From the NCBI GenBank assembly GCA_964344725.1, contig CAYFOI010000001.1, forward strand, positions 62,001 to 126,000: 64,000 nucleotides of DNA, read 5' to 3'. Positions 39,148 through 48,238 of the stretch are shown piece after piece. How positions within the stretch are numbered: the stretch's first letter is position 1; each line of letters starts with the position of its first letter. The notes beneath the pieces were generated by a model. That model saw only the letters and a list, made by a program, of their open reading frames with translations, was not told the origin of the DNA and ran no database searches. Position numbers and translations under genes: made by a program. The stretch is from CG2-30-44-17 sp964344725 (GTDB taxonomy: Bacteria; Patescibacteriota; Gracilibacteria; UBA1369; UBA12470).

Positions 39148-40329
39148 ATGCCATACTTCGAAATATTTCTACTTCTAGCCAGCGTTTGGGCCATCGGCCG
39201 CGTATTTAGGAAATTCAATTGGCCACCTTTATTCGGTGAGATCCTCGCAGGAATAATCGTAGGACCTGTTGTCCTCGGCGTTGTTGAAGAAAGTGAAGCG
39301 ATCAAAGTTATGGCAGAGCTGGGTATATTCTTCTTAATGCTCCACGCAGGATTGGAAACGAGTCCAAAAGATCTTTTTCAGGCATCTAAGAGAGCATTTT
39401 TAGTAGGGGTTGGAGGAGTAGTTCTACCTTTTGTGTTTGGCTTAGGAGTTTCACATCTATTTGGATATTCGCTAGGGGAGTCGTTGTTTATTGCAATGGG
39501 GCTTTCTATTACAGCCATTGCAGTAAGTGCAAAACTTTTCAAAGACTATGCGATAATGAGCTCGAGAGTTGCACATATAACGATGGGTGCAGCCATAATT
39601 GACGACATACTTGGCCTCATACTCTTCTCGGTAGTTCTAAGTATTGCAGACAGCGGATCAGTAGATGTAGTCGCACTATCTATTTTGATAGCGAAGATCA
39701 TGGCGTTTTTTGGCATAGTCCTGTTTTTGGGAAGAAAATTTTTCAAACAACTTCACAAAATGCTTTATACTGGTAACAAAGCATTTACTTTCACTATAGT
39801 CATAGCACTAGCGTTTGGTCTTTTGTCTGAAGTGATTGGTCTCCACATAATTATCGGAGCATTTTTAGCAGGACTTTTTATTAGAGAAGAAATCGTAGAG
39901 ATAAGCTTGTTTAACAAGATAGAAGATCGTGTTTACGGACTCGCTTACAGTCTTTTTGGGCCGATATTTTTTGCGTCGCTTGCCTTTCATTTAGATTTTT
40001 CAGCATTTGAAACGGCAGCACTCTTCACGGTAGTTGTGATACTTATAGCGACTGCAGGGAAAATTATCGGATGTGGGCTTGCAGCTAGAGTGACAAAACT
40101 GGGGCCGAAGGAATCCCTAGGTATAGGTCTAGCAATGAATAGCCGAGGGGCGGTAGAACTTATTATTGCTTCAATTGGTTTAGAATATGGTGTCATCGGA
40201 GCAGAAGTGTTCTCGATTTTAGTCGTAATGGCATTCGCAACCACCATAATATCCATAGTAGGATTGAAACCACTCGTAAAATACTTTCCAAAAGGCACAG
40301 CAGCATCAACGCCTAGGGAAGAAATTTAA
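39148..40329 (+). CDS. CPA2-type cation:proton antiporter
   Basis: The 393-residue protein is a KefB/NapA-like integral membrane antiporter with about 11-12 helices. It shows FNWPPLFGEILAGIIVGPVV, MAELGIFFLMLHAGLETSP, AAIIDDILGLILFSVVL (the conserved DD pair that binds Na+/H+) and GAFLAGLFIRE. It lacks the cytoplasmic RCK/TrkA-N domain of KefB. The start at 39148 is chosen because upstream in-frame codons lie in hairpin DNA. Confidence 0.9.
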   Translation: MPYFEIFLLLASVWAIGRVFRKFNWPPLFGEILAGIIVGPVVLGVVEESEAIKVMAELGIFFLMLHAGLETSPKDLFQASKRAFLVGVGGVVLPFVFGLGVSHLFGYSLGESLFIAMGLSITAIAVSAKLFKDYAIMSSRVAHITMGAAIIDDILGLILFSVVLSIADSGSVDVVALSILIAKIMAFFGIVLFLGRKFFKQLHKMLYTGNKAFTFTIVIALAFGLLSEVIGLHIIIGAFLAGLFIREEIVEISLFNKIEDRVYGLAYSLFGPIFFASLAFHLDFSAFETAALFTVVVILIATAGKIIGCGLAARVTKLGPKESLGIGLAMNSRGAVELIIASIGLEYGVIGAEVFSILVVMAFATTIISIVGLKPLVKYFPKGTAASTPREEI

Positions 40330-40401
40330 GTAAGTTGCAGCAAAAATGGAAAAATTGAAGCAGATGATGTATTCTCAGACTGTTCTTTAACCAAAACAAA
40401 C

Positions 40402-40791
40402 ATGTCACCAAACACAATCGTCCTAGCCAAGCTATTAGGACCAATTTTTGTGTTCGCAGGACTTGGAATCGCTGTGAACAAGAAATTGATGAAAAAGATC
40501 GTAGAAGATTTCGGCAAAAACTATGGAATGCTCTATTTCATGGGAATGTTCACTATGATCGTAGGTATGATCATGGTAATAACTCACACTATTTGGACTA
40601 GTATCCCTGCTGGAATTATCACGGTATTTGGATGGATGGCAGCTATCAAAGGAGCTCTACTGATGGTAATTCCGGATCATCTTATGAAGCTTTCAAAGAA
40701 AATGAGCAAGACGACAGATCTGTATGTGCTTATCGGAATAATTTGGGTTGGGCTAGGGATCTATATAGGGTACGTGGGGTATTTTATGTAA
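40402..40791 (+). CDS. Small membrane protein, four helices
   Basis: The 129-residue protein has four hydrophobic helices (about 8-26, 43-62, 65-88, 107-127) and short charged loops (NKKLMKKIVEDFGKNYG). It resembles DUF2065-type small integral membrane proteins; function unknown. It lies 72 bp after the antiporter gene on the same strand. Confidence 0.65.
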   Translation: MSPNTIVLAKLLGPIFVFAGLGIAVNKKLMKKIVEDFGKNYGMLYFMGMFTMIVGMIMVITHTIWTSIPAGIITVFGWMAAIKGALLMVIPDHLMKLSKKMSKTTDLYVLIGIIWVGLGIYIGYVGYFM

Positions 40792-40792
40792 A

Positions 40793-41563
40793 TTAATCAT
40801 GTGTTAACTGAGCAAGGAGCAAACCGTCTTGATCGAGTTCGCTAAGATTTGCAAAAACCCATTCTCCACCAAATTGATCGACGGCCTCATTAAGATGAGT
40901 AGAAACCAAATCGTTTCTTCTATCTGTGGGTAAAAGCGAATTTTCAGTAATAAAAACCTGGCGTCTGGTATTTGAAAGCAAGGCCAATATTTCTGGCAAA
41001 TCTTGTCCAAAGACATGTCCTCTAAGAAGAGCGTGAGGAATCTCTCTTCTCAAAGCTACAATGCCTTCTCTATGAGCCCTTCTGTGAAATTGTAGCTGCA
41101 GATCAAAAACGTCGCGATCTTCATCAGGAAGGCCTAAGCCCGTATCGATCAAAGTTACATTTTCTGAATCAGGAAGCCTAGCCCCAGGTCTAATAGTAGT
41201 GTCAACTACAGTAGGCGAATCAATCTGGAGACGCCCCCCATATTGCGCATAGAGTTGAGCAAACTGCTCATGCGGATCATTATCTGCCAATATGACTCTT
41301 TTAGCACGCCTTGCTACTTGCAAAGCAATTGGCACGACACCAGGCCCTGAAAACAAATCCAAAAGCTCGTCACATTGCAGTACCTTTAATAAGCCCAAAA
41401 AATAAGCACGTTGCATCGGTCTGCTTGCCTCCATCCAATCTCGAATATCTCGTCTTACCGCCTTTTCTGGCATGCCAGTCTGCCTAGATATATGACCAGC
41501 ATGTATATCTTCCCTAGCTTTCCATGTTCTATCAAAAGGTCTTGTTTTGCCAAATAAAGGCAT
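40793..41563 (-). CDS. SAM-dependent methyltransferase-like protein
   Basis: The 256-residue protein has a clear motif I, DELLDLFSGPGVVPIAL, and an acidic motif II, RVILADNDPHEQF, as in class I methyltransferases. The N-terminal segment RPFDRTWKAREDIHAGHISR and the C-terminal half are not recognised, so the substrate is unknown. No catalytic NPPY-type motif is seen. It converges on the small membrane protein gene with a 1-bp gap. Confidence 0.7.
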   Translation of the reverse strand: MPLFGKTRPFDRTWKAREDIHAGHISRQTGMPEKAVRRDIRDWMEASRPMQRAYFLGLLKVLQCDELLDLFSGPGVVPIALQVARRAKRVILADNDPHEQFAQLYAQYGGRLQIDSPTVVDTTIRPGARLPDSENVTLIDTGLGLPDEDRDVFDLQLQFHRRAHREGIVALRREIPHALLRGHVFGQDLPEILALLSNTRRQVFITENSLLPTDRRNDLVSTHLNEAVDQFGGEWVFANLSELDQDGLLLAQLTHD

Positions 41564-41639
41564 AAGCTACGCATTAGAAGGCGGTATCATAAAACGAAGA
41601 AGGGCTCGCGTCAAGATCATGCGGAGTGCGGGACTGGGG

Positions 41640-42578
41640 CTATCGTTTCCTCTTCCTAGAAGCAATATATCTCTCGATAGCCTGTTTGGTTGTAACCCAG
41701 TTCCGCCCATCTTTGTGGGCTTCTAATTTTCCTTGAGTAGCCAATTTTCTTAAATAAGCTGCAGAATAAGGTGAATCTTTGGAAAGTTCCTTAAGGCTAA
41801 TATATTGTTCATCTTTTTTTTGGCTAGGGCTCAAAATACCTAAATAAATATTCAAACTTCGAATAACAGCTTGCGCAATAAATTCGCAAAGTGGGGCATA
41901 ATTACCATCATCAGCTAAAGACAAAACCCTATAATAACGTTTCCGATCATTCTTTAGGATAACTGCAATAGGATAGCCTTTACTCATTATTAAAATATTC
42001 ATAACAAGACGAGCAGTTCTTCCATTGCCATCCCAGAAAGGGTGGATATAAGCCAATTTATGATGCAAGAGAGCAGAAAACTCTACAGGATGCAACTTCC
42101 TTTTATTATTAGAAGCCCAATCAATAATACTCTTCATTTGAGAAGGAACTTGCAAATAACTTGGTGGTTTATGATCAGCTCCCCCAATAATGACATCTCC
42201 GTCGCGATATTTACCTGCTATATCTCTTTGAGAATCACGAACAACTAAAGTATGTAACTCTTTAATCAAATGTTCGGAGATAGTATGCCTTTTACTGTTA
42301 TCAATAAGTTCGTAAAGATATTCCAAAGCTTCTTTATGATTTTTTGCTTCCAAATGATCTTTTAAAGGTTTTTCTTTAATAGTGATGCCTTCTTGTATTA
42401 CCCAGAAAGTCTCTTTTAGGGTAAGGGAATTACCTTCGATAGCATTAGAATTATAAGTCATTTCTATTTGAAATTGCTCTCGAATTTTGGCAAGTACGCT
42501 AGGATGAATTGGCCTTAATGAGTTGAGTTTCTTAAGTTTCTCTTCTAGGGCACGAATTGTATTTCCTGAAAGATGCAT
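41640..42578 (-). CDS. Fic-family protein with C-terminal helix-turn-helix
   Basis: The 312-residue protein has an N-terminal Fic_N part with the inhibitory-type segment SNAIEGNSLTLKET and the complete active site HPFWDGNGRTARLVMN. It therefore probably transfers AMP from ATP to a target protein. A winged-helix or excisionase-like DNA-binding part follows (ISLKELSKDSPYSAAYLRKL, DGRNWVTTKQAIERY). The start is M at 42578, not the upstream TTG at 42632, because the promoter lies at 42612-42640. A perfect 12-bp inverted repeat overlaps that promoter, so autoregulation is likely. Confidence 0.88.
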   Translation of the reverse strand: MHLSGNTIRALEEKLKKLNSLRPIHPSVLAKIREQFQIEMTYNSNAIEGNSLTLKETFWVIQEGITIKEKPLKDHLEAKNHKEALEYLYELIDNSKRHTISEHLIKELHTLVVRDSQRDIAGKYRDGDVIIGGADHKPPSYLQVPSQMKSIIDWASNNKRKLHPVEFSALLHHKLAYIHPFWDGNGRTARLVMNILIMSKGYPIAVILKNDRKRYYRVLSLADDGNYAPLCEFIAQAVIRSLNIYLGILSPSQKKDEQYISLKELSKDSPYSAAYLRKLATQGKLEAHKDGRNWVTTKQAIERYIASRKRKR

Positions 42579-42588
42579 AAGGTTAAAA

Positions 42589-42640
42589 TAAGGTACGATA
42601 GGCTCAAAAACATTATATCGTACCTTAAGCAATAAGTCAA
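42589..42640 (-). promoter_or_regulatory. Promoter and operator of the Fic gene
   Basis: On the minus strand TTGACT (42635-42640) and TATAAT (42612-42617) are separated by 17 bp. A perfect 12-bp inverted repeat (42589-42600 TAAGGTACGATA, 42616-42627 TATCGTACCTTA, 15-bp spacer) covers the -10 region. One arm is upstream of the transcription start, so it acts as DNA, not as an RNA hairpin. Confidence 0.75.
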
Positions 42641-42746
42641 TTTTTTATGCAAAAGCAACGTTGGCTCAGTGCTGTAAGGCGCAAAAATTTCGCAAAATTC
42701 CGTTTGGAGCTCCTTATGGAAGGAAGTGCGGACTGTGGTTGTCTTT

Positions 42747-43838
42747 TTAGCTTAGGAAAAACTCGCCTTGGCGATGAATTAAACGGAAAGCCTCCATAAC
42801 TCTAGCTATTTCTTCTTCAGACTCATCACCGCAGATTGTCAAAGGAGATCCGTGGTCTCTTAGGCGTGCAAAAGTATCCACGACAGGGTCAAGTCCAGAA
42901 GCTTCGTGAGGTTCAAGTGCTACACGATTCACCAATATATCGTAGAATCTATCTTGTAAATCAGGGAGATGTAGCCAATGCATATCACCTTGCTTAGCAC
43001 GAAATCCCAACCCCTTGGCAAAAGCATCATAGTCATAATTAACACCTGAAGCTGGAATTAAAGTAAATCTTTTATCTCTAGCACCTGCTAATGACAAGCA
43101 TTTCATAGAATCGGCACCGAGATCATAAGCAACATACATAGCAAGTAAGCCGAGAGCTCTAGAAGGATGTAGTTTTAATGCTTTCTTAAATCTGCCACAC
43201 GCCTGGACTTTTTCATCATAACCAGCTTTCTTTGGGGACATGCCGCTGCCACAGCGAACAATCCTAACAGCTGTACCATCTTCGACCTGTTCAGTATCTA
43301 AACCAAGTCGCCAAACTTCTCCAGATATATGAAACCTCTGTCCTTTTTCAACACCTATAGCCAAATCGACAGAAAATGTCCCTGATCCACTACCACCTTT
43401 GCAAGACAAATAACAGCCAGTTCCAGGTATAGTTTCTTTATAAAACATTCCACGTTGTTTAGAATACTTAGGATGTCTTGCAAAAAAGTCCATTCCAAAT
43501 CGACTAATCCAAAACTGTGCATTAGTCAAGATCTGATCTAGAACATGATCTAAGTCTGTAGAGGTAGTCATGTATTTAAAAGCATTAGACTTAAAGAAGT
43601 CTTTAAACTGAGTAACAACGCCTAAGTCACCTAGAAACGCAGCAACTCTATCGGATTGATCTGCAGATGGAGGATCAGAAATAAGACCTTTTAGCTTAAG
43701 ATACTTCATAAATCCATCAATAACCCTACGAGGCATTTCTACAGATGGAGCAAGATCTAATGCTCCCTGATCAGGCAGTAGCAAGCCATCTCCGCCAGGT
43801 ATAACAAGCCTATCTGTTTTAATCCCTTGATCTTCCAT
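42747..43838 (-). CDS. Hypothetical protein, weakly VirK/YbjX (DUF535)-like
   Basis: The protein of about 363 residues has no signal or membrane helix. HPSRALGLLAMYVAYDLGAD, YDYDAFAKGLGFRAKQGDMH and LPDLQDRFYDILVNRVAL recall the pattern of the VirK/YbjX family, but this is a weak likeness. The frame is open further upstream to 43955 only because it runs through the tRNA-Gly gene; ATG 43838 (MEDQGIKTDRLV) or 43862 are realistic starts. The gene has no own promoter that I can see and may be read from the tRNA promoter. Confidence 0.6.
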   Translation of the reverse strand: MEDQGIKTDRLVIPGGDGLLLPDQGALDLAPSVEMPRRVIDGFMKYLKLKGLISDPPSADQSDRVAAFLGDLGVVTQFKDFFKSNAFKYMTTSTDLDHVLDQILTNAQFWISRFGMDFFARHPKYSKQRGMFYKETIPGTGCYLSCKGGSGSGTFSVDLAIGVEKGQRFHISGEVWRLGLDTEQVEDGTAVRIVRCGSGMSPKKAGYDEKVQACGRFKKALKLHPSRALGLLAMYVAYDLGADSMKCLSLAGARDKRFTLIPASGVNYDYDAFAKGLGFRAKQGDMHWLHLPDLQDRFYDILVNRVALEPHEASGLDPVVDTFARLRDHGSPLTICGDESEEEIARVMEAFRLIHRQGEFFLS

Positions 43839-43894
43839 AAGAATAAATATAACGACAGACATAATAAAACAAAAAAGCCTTCTAGTCAAGGCCT

Positions 43895-43969
43895 TGGAGC
43901 GGGTAACGGGAATTGAACCCGTGTTTACTGATTGGCAACCAGTCGTAATAGCCACTATACGATACCCGC
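43895..43969 (-). tRNA. tRNA-Gly (anticodon GCC)
   Basis: The acceptor stem GCGGGTA/TACCCGC, anticodon loop TTGCCAA (GCC) on an ACTGG/TCAGT stem, and T arm ACGGG-TTCAATT-CCCGT are all present, with discriminator T and encoded CCA. The D stem is short (GTA/TAC). The 75-nt gene is on the minus strand. Confidence 0.93.
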
Positions 43970-44115
43970 CTGTTTTTCGATGTGCGAAGACATTATACGA
44001 AATCGAATTCCAAACACAACATTAAGATATTTTTAATTCTTAGAGCGACCTAGCGATTAGCCTCGGGAACTAAAAAAATTAAAAAATCCACAAGCTACTA
44101 GCTACAACCTACGAG

Positions 44116-45396
44116 CTATACTTCAGCCTGTCTCTTCATAATCCCCAAAATAACCTGATTAGTCTTTTCCATACCCGCAACTGTAATTTCCGCTAAATTC
44201 TGCATAGTTTTTTCCGCAGTCTCACCAATAATTCCATTTGGTCCTGATGCACGATATCCATCCAAAGCTGCAAAAGCCGCAGACAGAGCGCTGTGAGCCG
44301 AACTAGCAACTTTCACAGCACAACCCATATTGGCTCCATTACAGAACATCCCTCCAAGATCATTCGCTACATTATCAATCGCATAAGTAATAAGTCGCAG
44401 ATCTTTTTTCTTCTGGTAAACACAAGCCGCAGCCGCACCAACTCCAGCAGCAATAGCACACTGGCAGATAGGGGACAACTCTCCGGCAAAAGCTTTCACA
44501 TAAGCGTTCAGCAGATGCGAAAGGGCAATACTCCTAAGCATCTTTATCCTTCCGATACCATAATGCTTTGCCCAAAAATACGGTACCAAAATCGCAACAA
44601 TACCCTGATTGCCAGACCCTCCGCTGCTCATAACAGGTAGGGACATCCCAGACATACGACCATCAGAAGCTGAAGCCACAGCAATTTTCGCTTCAGAAAA
44701 CAGACCTTTCTTGACTTCACCCATATCTTGTAAACGCTTAACTTCAGCAGCATACCCATCATACTTCAGCCCTTCGTGGCTTGCTTCAAGGTTCATCTCA
44801 ATGCCTTCTTCAATATATTTAAGATCAGCAGGCGTGGCTTGATCAGCCGCTTCAATAAGGTCTGCAAGAGTGGATCTCTCGAGTTTCTTTTTATATACCG
44901 ACAAAGTCATGCCCTTTTTATGACCAGACTTTTTCTTGACGCTCACACCATTTTTCTTAAGCTCAATTAAATTCGTATGACTCTTCACGATTTTAGCGAT
45001 TCCTTCACCTTTATCTGTTTTCACTTTAACGCGAATATATAAATACGGCTTTGAAAAATTCGGTTTCAAAACAACCTCATGAGCAGCAAGTAGCTTCTTA
45101 GCTTCCTTGAGATCTTTCTTCTGAACATTTTGCAAAACGCTGAGCCCATCTTGTGGATCACCGCAAAGAGCTCCAAGAGCCGCAGCAACAGGTATGCCTA
45201 TTGCACCTTCCGCGCCAGGAATAGCAACATTCATTCCATTCTTGAACGTCCCAGCATCCAACATGACAGTCACGCGCCAAACCTTCCCGCCAACAACATT
45301 GCTCGCATAAGCAGCAGCAAGCGCTACCGCAACAGGTTCGGTACAACCCATTGCAGGCATCACTTCATGCTTGAGAACTGATTTAAGGAGAGTCAT
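44116..45396 (-). CDS. L-cysteine desulfidase / serine dehydratase-like protein (CyuA/YhaM family)
   Basis: The 426-residue protein has the family signature MPAMGCTEPVAVALAAAYA and the cluster-binding Cys region ELSPICQCAIAAGVGAAAAC, with a third Cys in GGMFCNGANMGCAVKV. These hold an oxygen-labile 4Fe-4S cluster. Members break cysteine to pyruvate, ammonia and sulfide, or act on serine. In this genome it could supply pyruvate or sulfide. It lies downstream of pnp on the same strand, after a CTAGCTAG-type tract. Confidence 0.88.
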   Translation of the reverse strand: MTLLKSVLKHEVMPAMGCTEPVAVALAAAYASNVVGGKVWRVTVMLDAGTFKNGMNVAIPGAEGAIGIPVAAALGALCGDPQDGLSVLQNVQKKDLKEAKKLLAAHEVVLKPNFSKPYLYIRVKVKTDKGEGIAKIVKSHTNLIELKKNGVSVKKKSGHKKGMTLSVYKKKLERSTLADLIEAADQATPADLKYIEEGIEMNLEASHEGLKYDGYAAEVKRLQDMGEVKKGLFSEAKIAVASASDGRMSGMSLPVMSSGGSGNQGIVAILVPYFWAKHYGIGRIKMLRSIALSHLLNAYVKAFAGELSPICQCAIAAGVGAAAACVYQKKKDLRLITYAIDNVANDLGGMFCNGANMGCAVKVASSAHSALSAAFAALDGYRASGPNGIIGETAEKTMQNLAEITVAGMEKTNQVILGIMKRQAEV

Positions 45397-45470
45397 TTAA
45401 CTAGGAACTAGGGACTAGAAACTAGGAACTCGGAGCCTAGCTAGCTAAATAGCTAACAAGCTAACTAGCT
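45397..45470. repeat. CTAGGAACTAGG / CTAGCTAG tract
   Basis: Words such as AACTAGGAACTAGGGACTAG and TAGCTAACAAGCTAACTAGC fill the gap between pnp and the CyuA-like gene. Related CTAGTTCCTAGTT words are at 7020-7060, 7640-7660 and 57450-57475. Confidence 0.55.
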
Positions 45471-47597
45471 ATCCATGGCATCTTTACGCGACAGATTATA
45501 CCGTCCCTCTTTGTCGATTTCTAGCAGTTTTACCTTGATTTGATCGCCCTCTTTCACAACATCCTCAACTTTCTCGACACGTTTATTCTCAAGTTTAGAT
45601 ATGTGAACTAGACCTTGTTTACCAGGCATGAACTCAACAAAAGCACCAAAATCCATGATCTTAACAACCTTAGCTTCATAGATAGCACCGACCTCAGGAT
45701 CGGCAACGATACTTTTGATCCAGTCGATAGCTTTTTGACCTTTCTCCTGGTCTGGAGCGGTAACCATGACAAGTCCATCATCTTCAATATCGATTTCAAC
45801 TTCGCATTCAGCGGTGATTTTTTGAATAGTTTCGCCACCTTTGCCAATAACTTCGCGAATCTTTTCAGGATCAATCTGGATGTTAGTAATCATAGGCGCA
45901 TAAGGGGACATATTCTCGCGAACAGCGGGGATAGCCTCAAGCATTTTGCCCATAATATGCATGCGACCTTCATTAGCTTTTGCGAGTGCCTCACGCATGA
46001 TGTCTACAGTCAATCCTTTGACTTTAATATCCATCTGCAAAGCCGTAATACCATTCTTAGTACCAGTAACCTTGAAGTCCATATCTCCAGCAAAGTCCTC
46101 CATTCCTTGGATATCCGAAAGAATCACATACTTTCCACCAGGGGTGAGAACTCCATTTTCATTCTCAGTAACAAGCCCCATCGCAATTCCTGAAACAGGA
46201 GCAACAATAGGAACTCCAGCATCCATAAGACTAAGAGTAGATCCACAAACGCTAGCCATCGAGCTTGACCCGTTACAAGCCAAAATCTCCGACACAACAC
46301 GCATTGTGTAAGCAAACTTCTCTTTCTCAGGAATCATTAGCTCCAAAGCACGTTCCGCTAGATAACCATGTCCGATTTCACGTCTAGAAGTCCCGCGTAG
46401 TGGCCTAGCTTCTCCAACAGAATAAGGAGGGAAGTTGTAGTGATGCATATACCTTCTAGTATCATCTTGGTCCATAGTGTCTACAAGCTGAGCTGCACCT
46501 GGAGATCCAAGAGTTGTGATAGTAAGAGCTTGAGTTTCACCTCTTTGAAAAATCGCACTACCATGAGTACGAGGAAAAACACCAACCTTACAAGTGATAG
46601 GCCTGATTTCTTCTGGTTTACGACCATCTATACGTACTTCTTTATCCAAAATATTCTTACGCATTCTCTTTTTGAAAGCCGTATCAAGAGCGTCCGCTAA
46701 GTCTCTTTCAGTAAACACCTCTTCTTCGAGCTGAGAAGCATATTTTTCTAGAAGTTTATCTTCAAGAACATGCAATTTGTCCTTAACTTGATTCTTGTCA
46801 CCCGTAACGCCGTCCAAATCTGCCTCAGTTATAGCCTCTTGGACAGCATTTGCAGCTTCTTCAGAAACAGCAGCCTCTGTATGTTCACGAACTTCAACAC
46901 CGACTTTGTCACGAAGTTCTATCTGCAATTCACAAAGCTTCTTAATATGCTGATGAGCCAATTCAAGAGCTTCAAGCATTTTCTCTTCAGTTACTTCTTT
47001 TGCACCAGCTTCAACCATAGTAATAGCATCAGTAGTACCGGCTACAATCAGATTAAGTTGCCCTTCTTCTTCTTGTTCAAGAGTTGGATTTACAATAAGT
47101 TCATCATTGATCATACCGATCCGAATACCTGCAATAGGCCCTTCGAAAGGCATTCCAGAAAGCATCAAAGCAGTGCTCGCTGCAGTCATAGCCGTCGTTC
47201 CTGGGTCAACCTCCATATCCGCAGACAAGACAGTACAGATAACCTGCACATCATTCCTCATCATCTTAGGGAAAAGCGGTCTAAGAGGTCGATCAATCAA
47301 ACGAGAAGTAAGTACAGCCTTATCCGAAGGTCGACCTTCACGTTTAATGAATCTACTACCGCTTATTTTGCCAGTAGCGTAAAATTTCTCTTCATAATCG
47401 CACATAAGAGGGAAAAAATCAGTGCCCTCCCGAGAGCCACCCATGGTAGTGGTAGCCAAAATAACAGTATCGCCTAAGCTGGCAACAACAGATCCATGTG
47501 CTTGACCCGCTAATTCGCCAGTTTTCAATGTAAACTCGCGACCAGCAAGATCAATAGAAACAGAATGTTCCATGTCTTTTTTAGGGTTAAATTCCAA
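45465..47597 (-). CDS. pnp: Polyribonucleotide nucleotidyltransferase
   Basis: The 710-residue protein has both RNase PH domains (GTDFFPLMCDYEEKFYATGK with FIKREGRPSDKAVLTSRLID in the first; RTHGSAIFQRGETQAL and GSSSMASVCGSTLSLMDAGV in the second). A KH domain (IREVIGKGGETIQKIT) and an S1 domain (GAIYEAKVVKIMDFGAFVEF) complete it. It degrades RNA 3' to 5' with phosphate. rpsO lies just upstream in the classical order. Confidence 0.97.
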   Translation of the reverse strand: MEFNPKKDMEHSVSIDLAGREFTLKTGELAGQAHGSVVASLGDTVILATTTMGGSREGTDFFPLMCDYEEKFYATGKISGSRFIKREGRPSDKAVLTSRLIDRPLRPLFPKMMRNDVQVICTVLSADMEVDPGTTAMTAASTALMLSGMPFEGPIAGIRIGMINDELIVNPTLEQEEEGQLNLIVAGTTDAITMVEAGAKEVTEEKMLEALELAHQHIKKLCELQIELRDKVGVEVREHTEAAVSEEAANAVQEAITEADLDGVTGDKNQVKDKLHVLEDKLLEKYASQLEEEVFTERDLADALDTAFKKRMRKNILDKEVRIDGRKPEEIRPITCKVGVFPRTHGSAIFQRGETQALTITTLGSPGAAQLVDTMDQDDTRRYMHHYNFPPYSVGEARPLRGTSRREIGHGYLAERALELMIPEKEKFAYTMRVVSEILACNGSSSMASVCGSTLSLMDAGVPIVAPVSGIAMGLVTENENGVLTPGGKYVILSDIQGMEDFAGDMDFKVTGTKNGITALQMDIKVKGLTVDIMREALAKANEGRMHIMGKMLEAIPAVRENMSPYAPMITNIQIDPEKIREVIGKGGETIQKITAECEVEIDIEDDGLVMVTAPDQEKGQKAIDWIKSIVADPEVGAIYEAKVVKIMDFGAFVEFMPGKQGLVHISKLENKRVEKVEDVVKEGDQIKVKLLEIDKEGRYNLSRKDAMDS

Positions 47598-47649
47598 ATA
47601 AAAAAATGACGCAAAAACGCGCCTAAAGATAACTGAGAAACGAATTTTA

Positions 47650-47751
47650 GGTAGTAGCTTGTGGCTTGTAGCTTGTAGTATATATTGCGCGAAGCGCTCA
47701 ATTACTACTGACTAATTCCTACTCTCTACTGACTACTGACTAAAATTCACC
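47650..47751. repeat. GTAGTA ... GCGCGAAGCGC ... TACTACTGAC fold-back tract
   Basis: GTAGTAGCTTGTGGCTTGTA-type DNA (47651-47680), the hairpin GCGCGAAGCGC (47687-47697) and TACTACTGACTAATTCC-type DNA (47703-47741) form a long imperfect hairpin with the GCGC stem at its tip. It lies between rpsO and pnp. Confidence 0.55.
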
Positions 47752-47810
47752 TCCCAGCGCTGAGGGATTCACGATGAATGCCAAGATTTCAAAGAACTAA
47801 TATTGTAAGT

Positions 47811-48074
47811 TTATTTGCGAAGTTTCAACTTAGTGACCAATTCGTCATAAGAATCTTTGCTCTTGTTCTTCAGGTAATTAAGAAGACCTCTTCTTTTTCC
47901 AACCATCTGAATAAGACCTCTCCTAGAATGGTTGTCTTTAGGATGAGTCTTCAAATGCTCGCTCAAATCATTGATTTTCTGAGTTAGAACAGCGATTTGA
48001 ACCTGTGGAGAGCCAGTATCTTTATCGTGGACTTGATGTTTTTTAATAACTTTCTTCTTTTTATCGCTCTTCAT
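47811..48074 (-). CDS. rpsO: Ribosomal protein uS15
   Basis: The 87-residue protein shows DTGSPQVQIAVLTQKINDLS, HPKDNHSRRGLIQMVGKRRG and a C-terminal LRK, all standard for S15. It binds 16S rRNA helices 20-22. Between rpsO and pnp lie GTGAAT repeats around CCCTCAGCGCTGGGAGG (47752-47775) and a fold-back tract. Confidence 0.97.
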   Translation of the reverse strand: MKSDKKKKVIKKHQVHDKDTGSPQVQIAVLTQKINDLSEHLKTHPKDNHSRRGLIQMVGKRRGLLNYLKNKSKDSYDELVTKLKLRK

Positions 48075-48108
48075 TTTGAGTTTAAGTTTAAAAATATTCG
48101 CAAAAGAA

Positions 48109-48137
48109 ATTATACTGATAACCTGAAACTAAAGCAA
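48109..48137 (-). promoter_or_regulatory. Promoter of rpsO(-pnp)
   Basis: On the minus strand TTGCTT (48132-48137) and TATAAT (48109-48114) are separated by 17 bp. It is back to back with the rightward promoter at 48174. Confidence 0.75.
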
Positions 48138-48173
48138 GAGATTTTACAAACAGTCAAATTGACGTCAAAATAC

Positions 48174-48201
48174 TTGACAAAACCCAGGCAGCATGTATAA
48201 T
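48174..48201 (+). promoter_or_regulatory. Strong promoter of the Asp/Cys-rich protein gene
   Basis: TTGACA (48174-48179) and TATAAT (48196-48201) are separated by 16 bp, close to consensus. The ATG at 48200 overlaps the -10 box and cannot be the start. Confidence 0.85.
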
Positions 48202-48238
48202 GAGCATCCTTTTCACCAATTTTATAACTAAAAATATT

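Noticed and set aside
42579..42632. TTG start adding 18 residues to the Fic protein
   Set aside because: The codons lie inside the promoter and operator, upstream of the expected transcription start.
43839..43955. N-terminal extension of the orphan protein through the tRNA gene
   Set aside because: The extension is simply the tRNA-Gly sequence read in frame.
48200..48238. Upstream ATG for the Asp/Cys-rich gene
   Set aside because: It overlaps the -10 box of a strong promoter, so the transcript cannot contain it.
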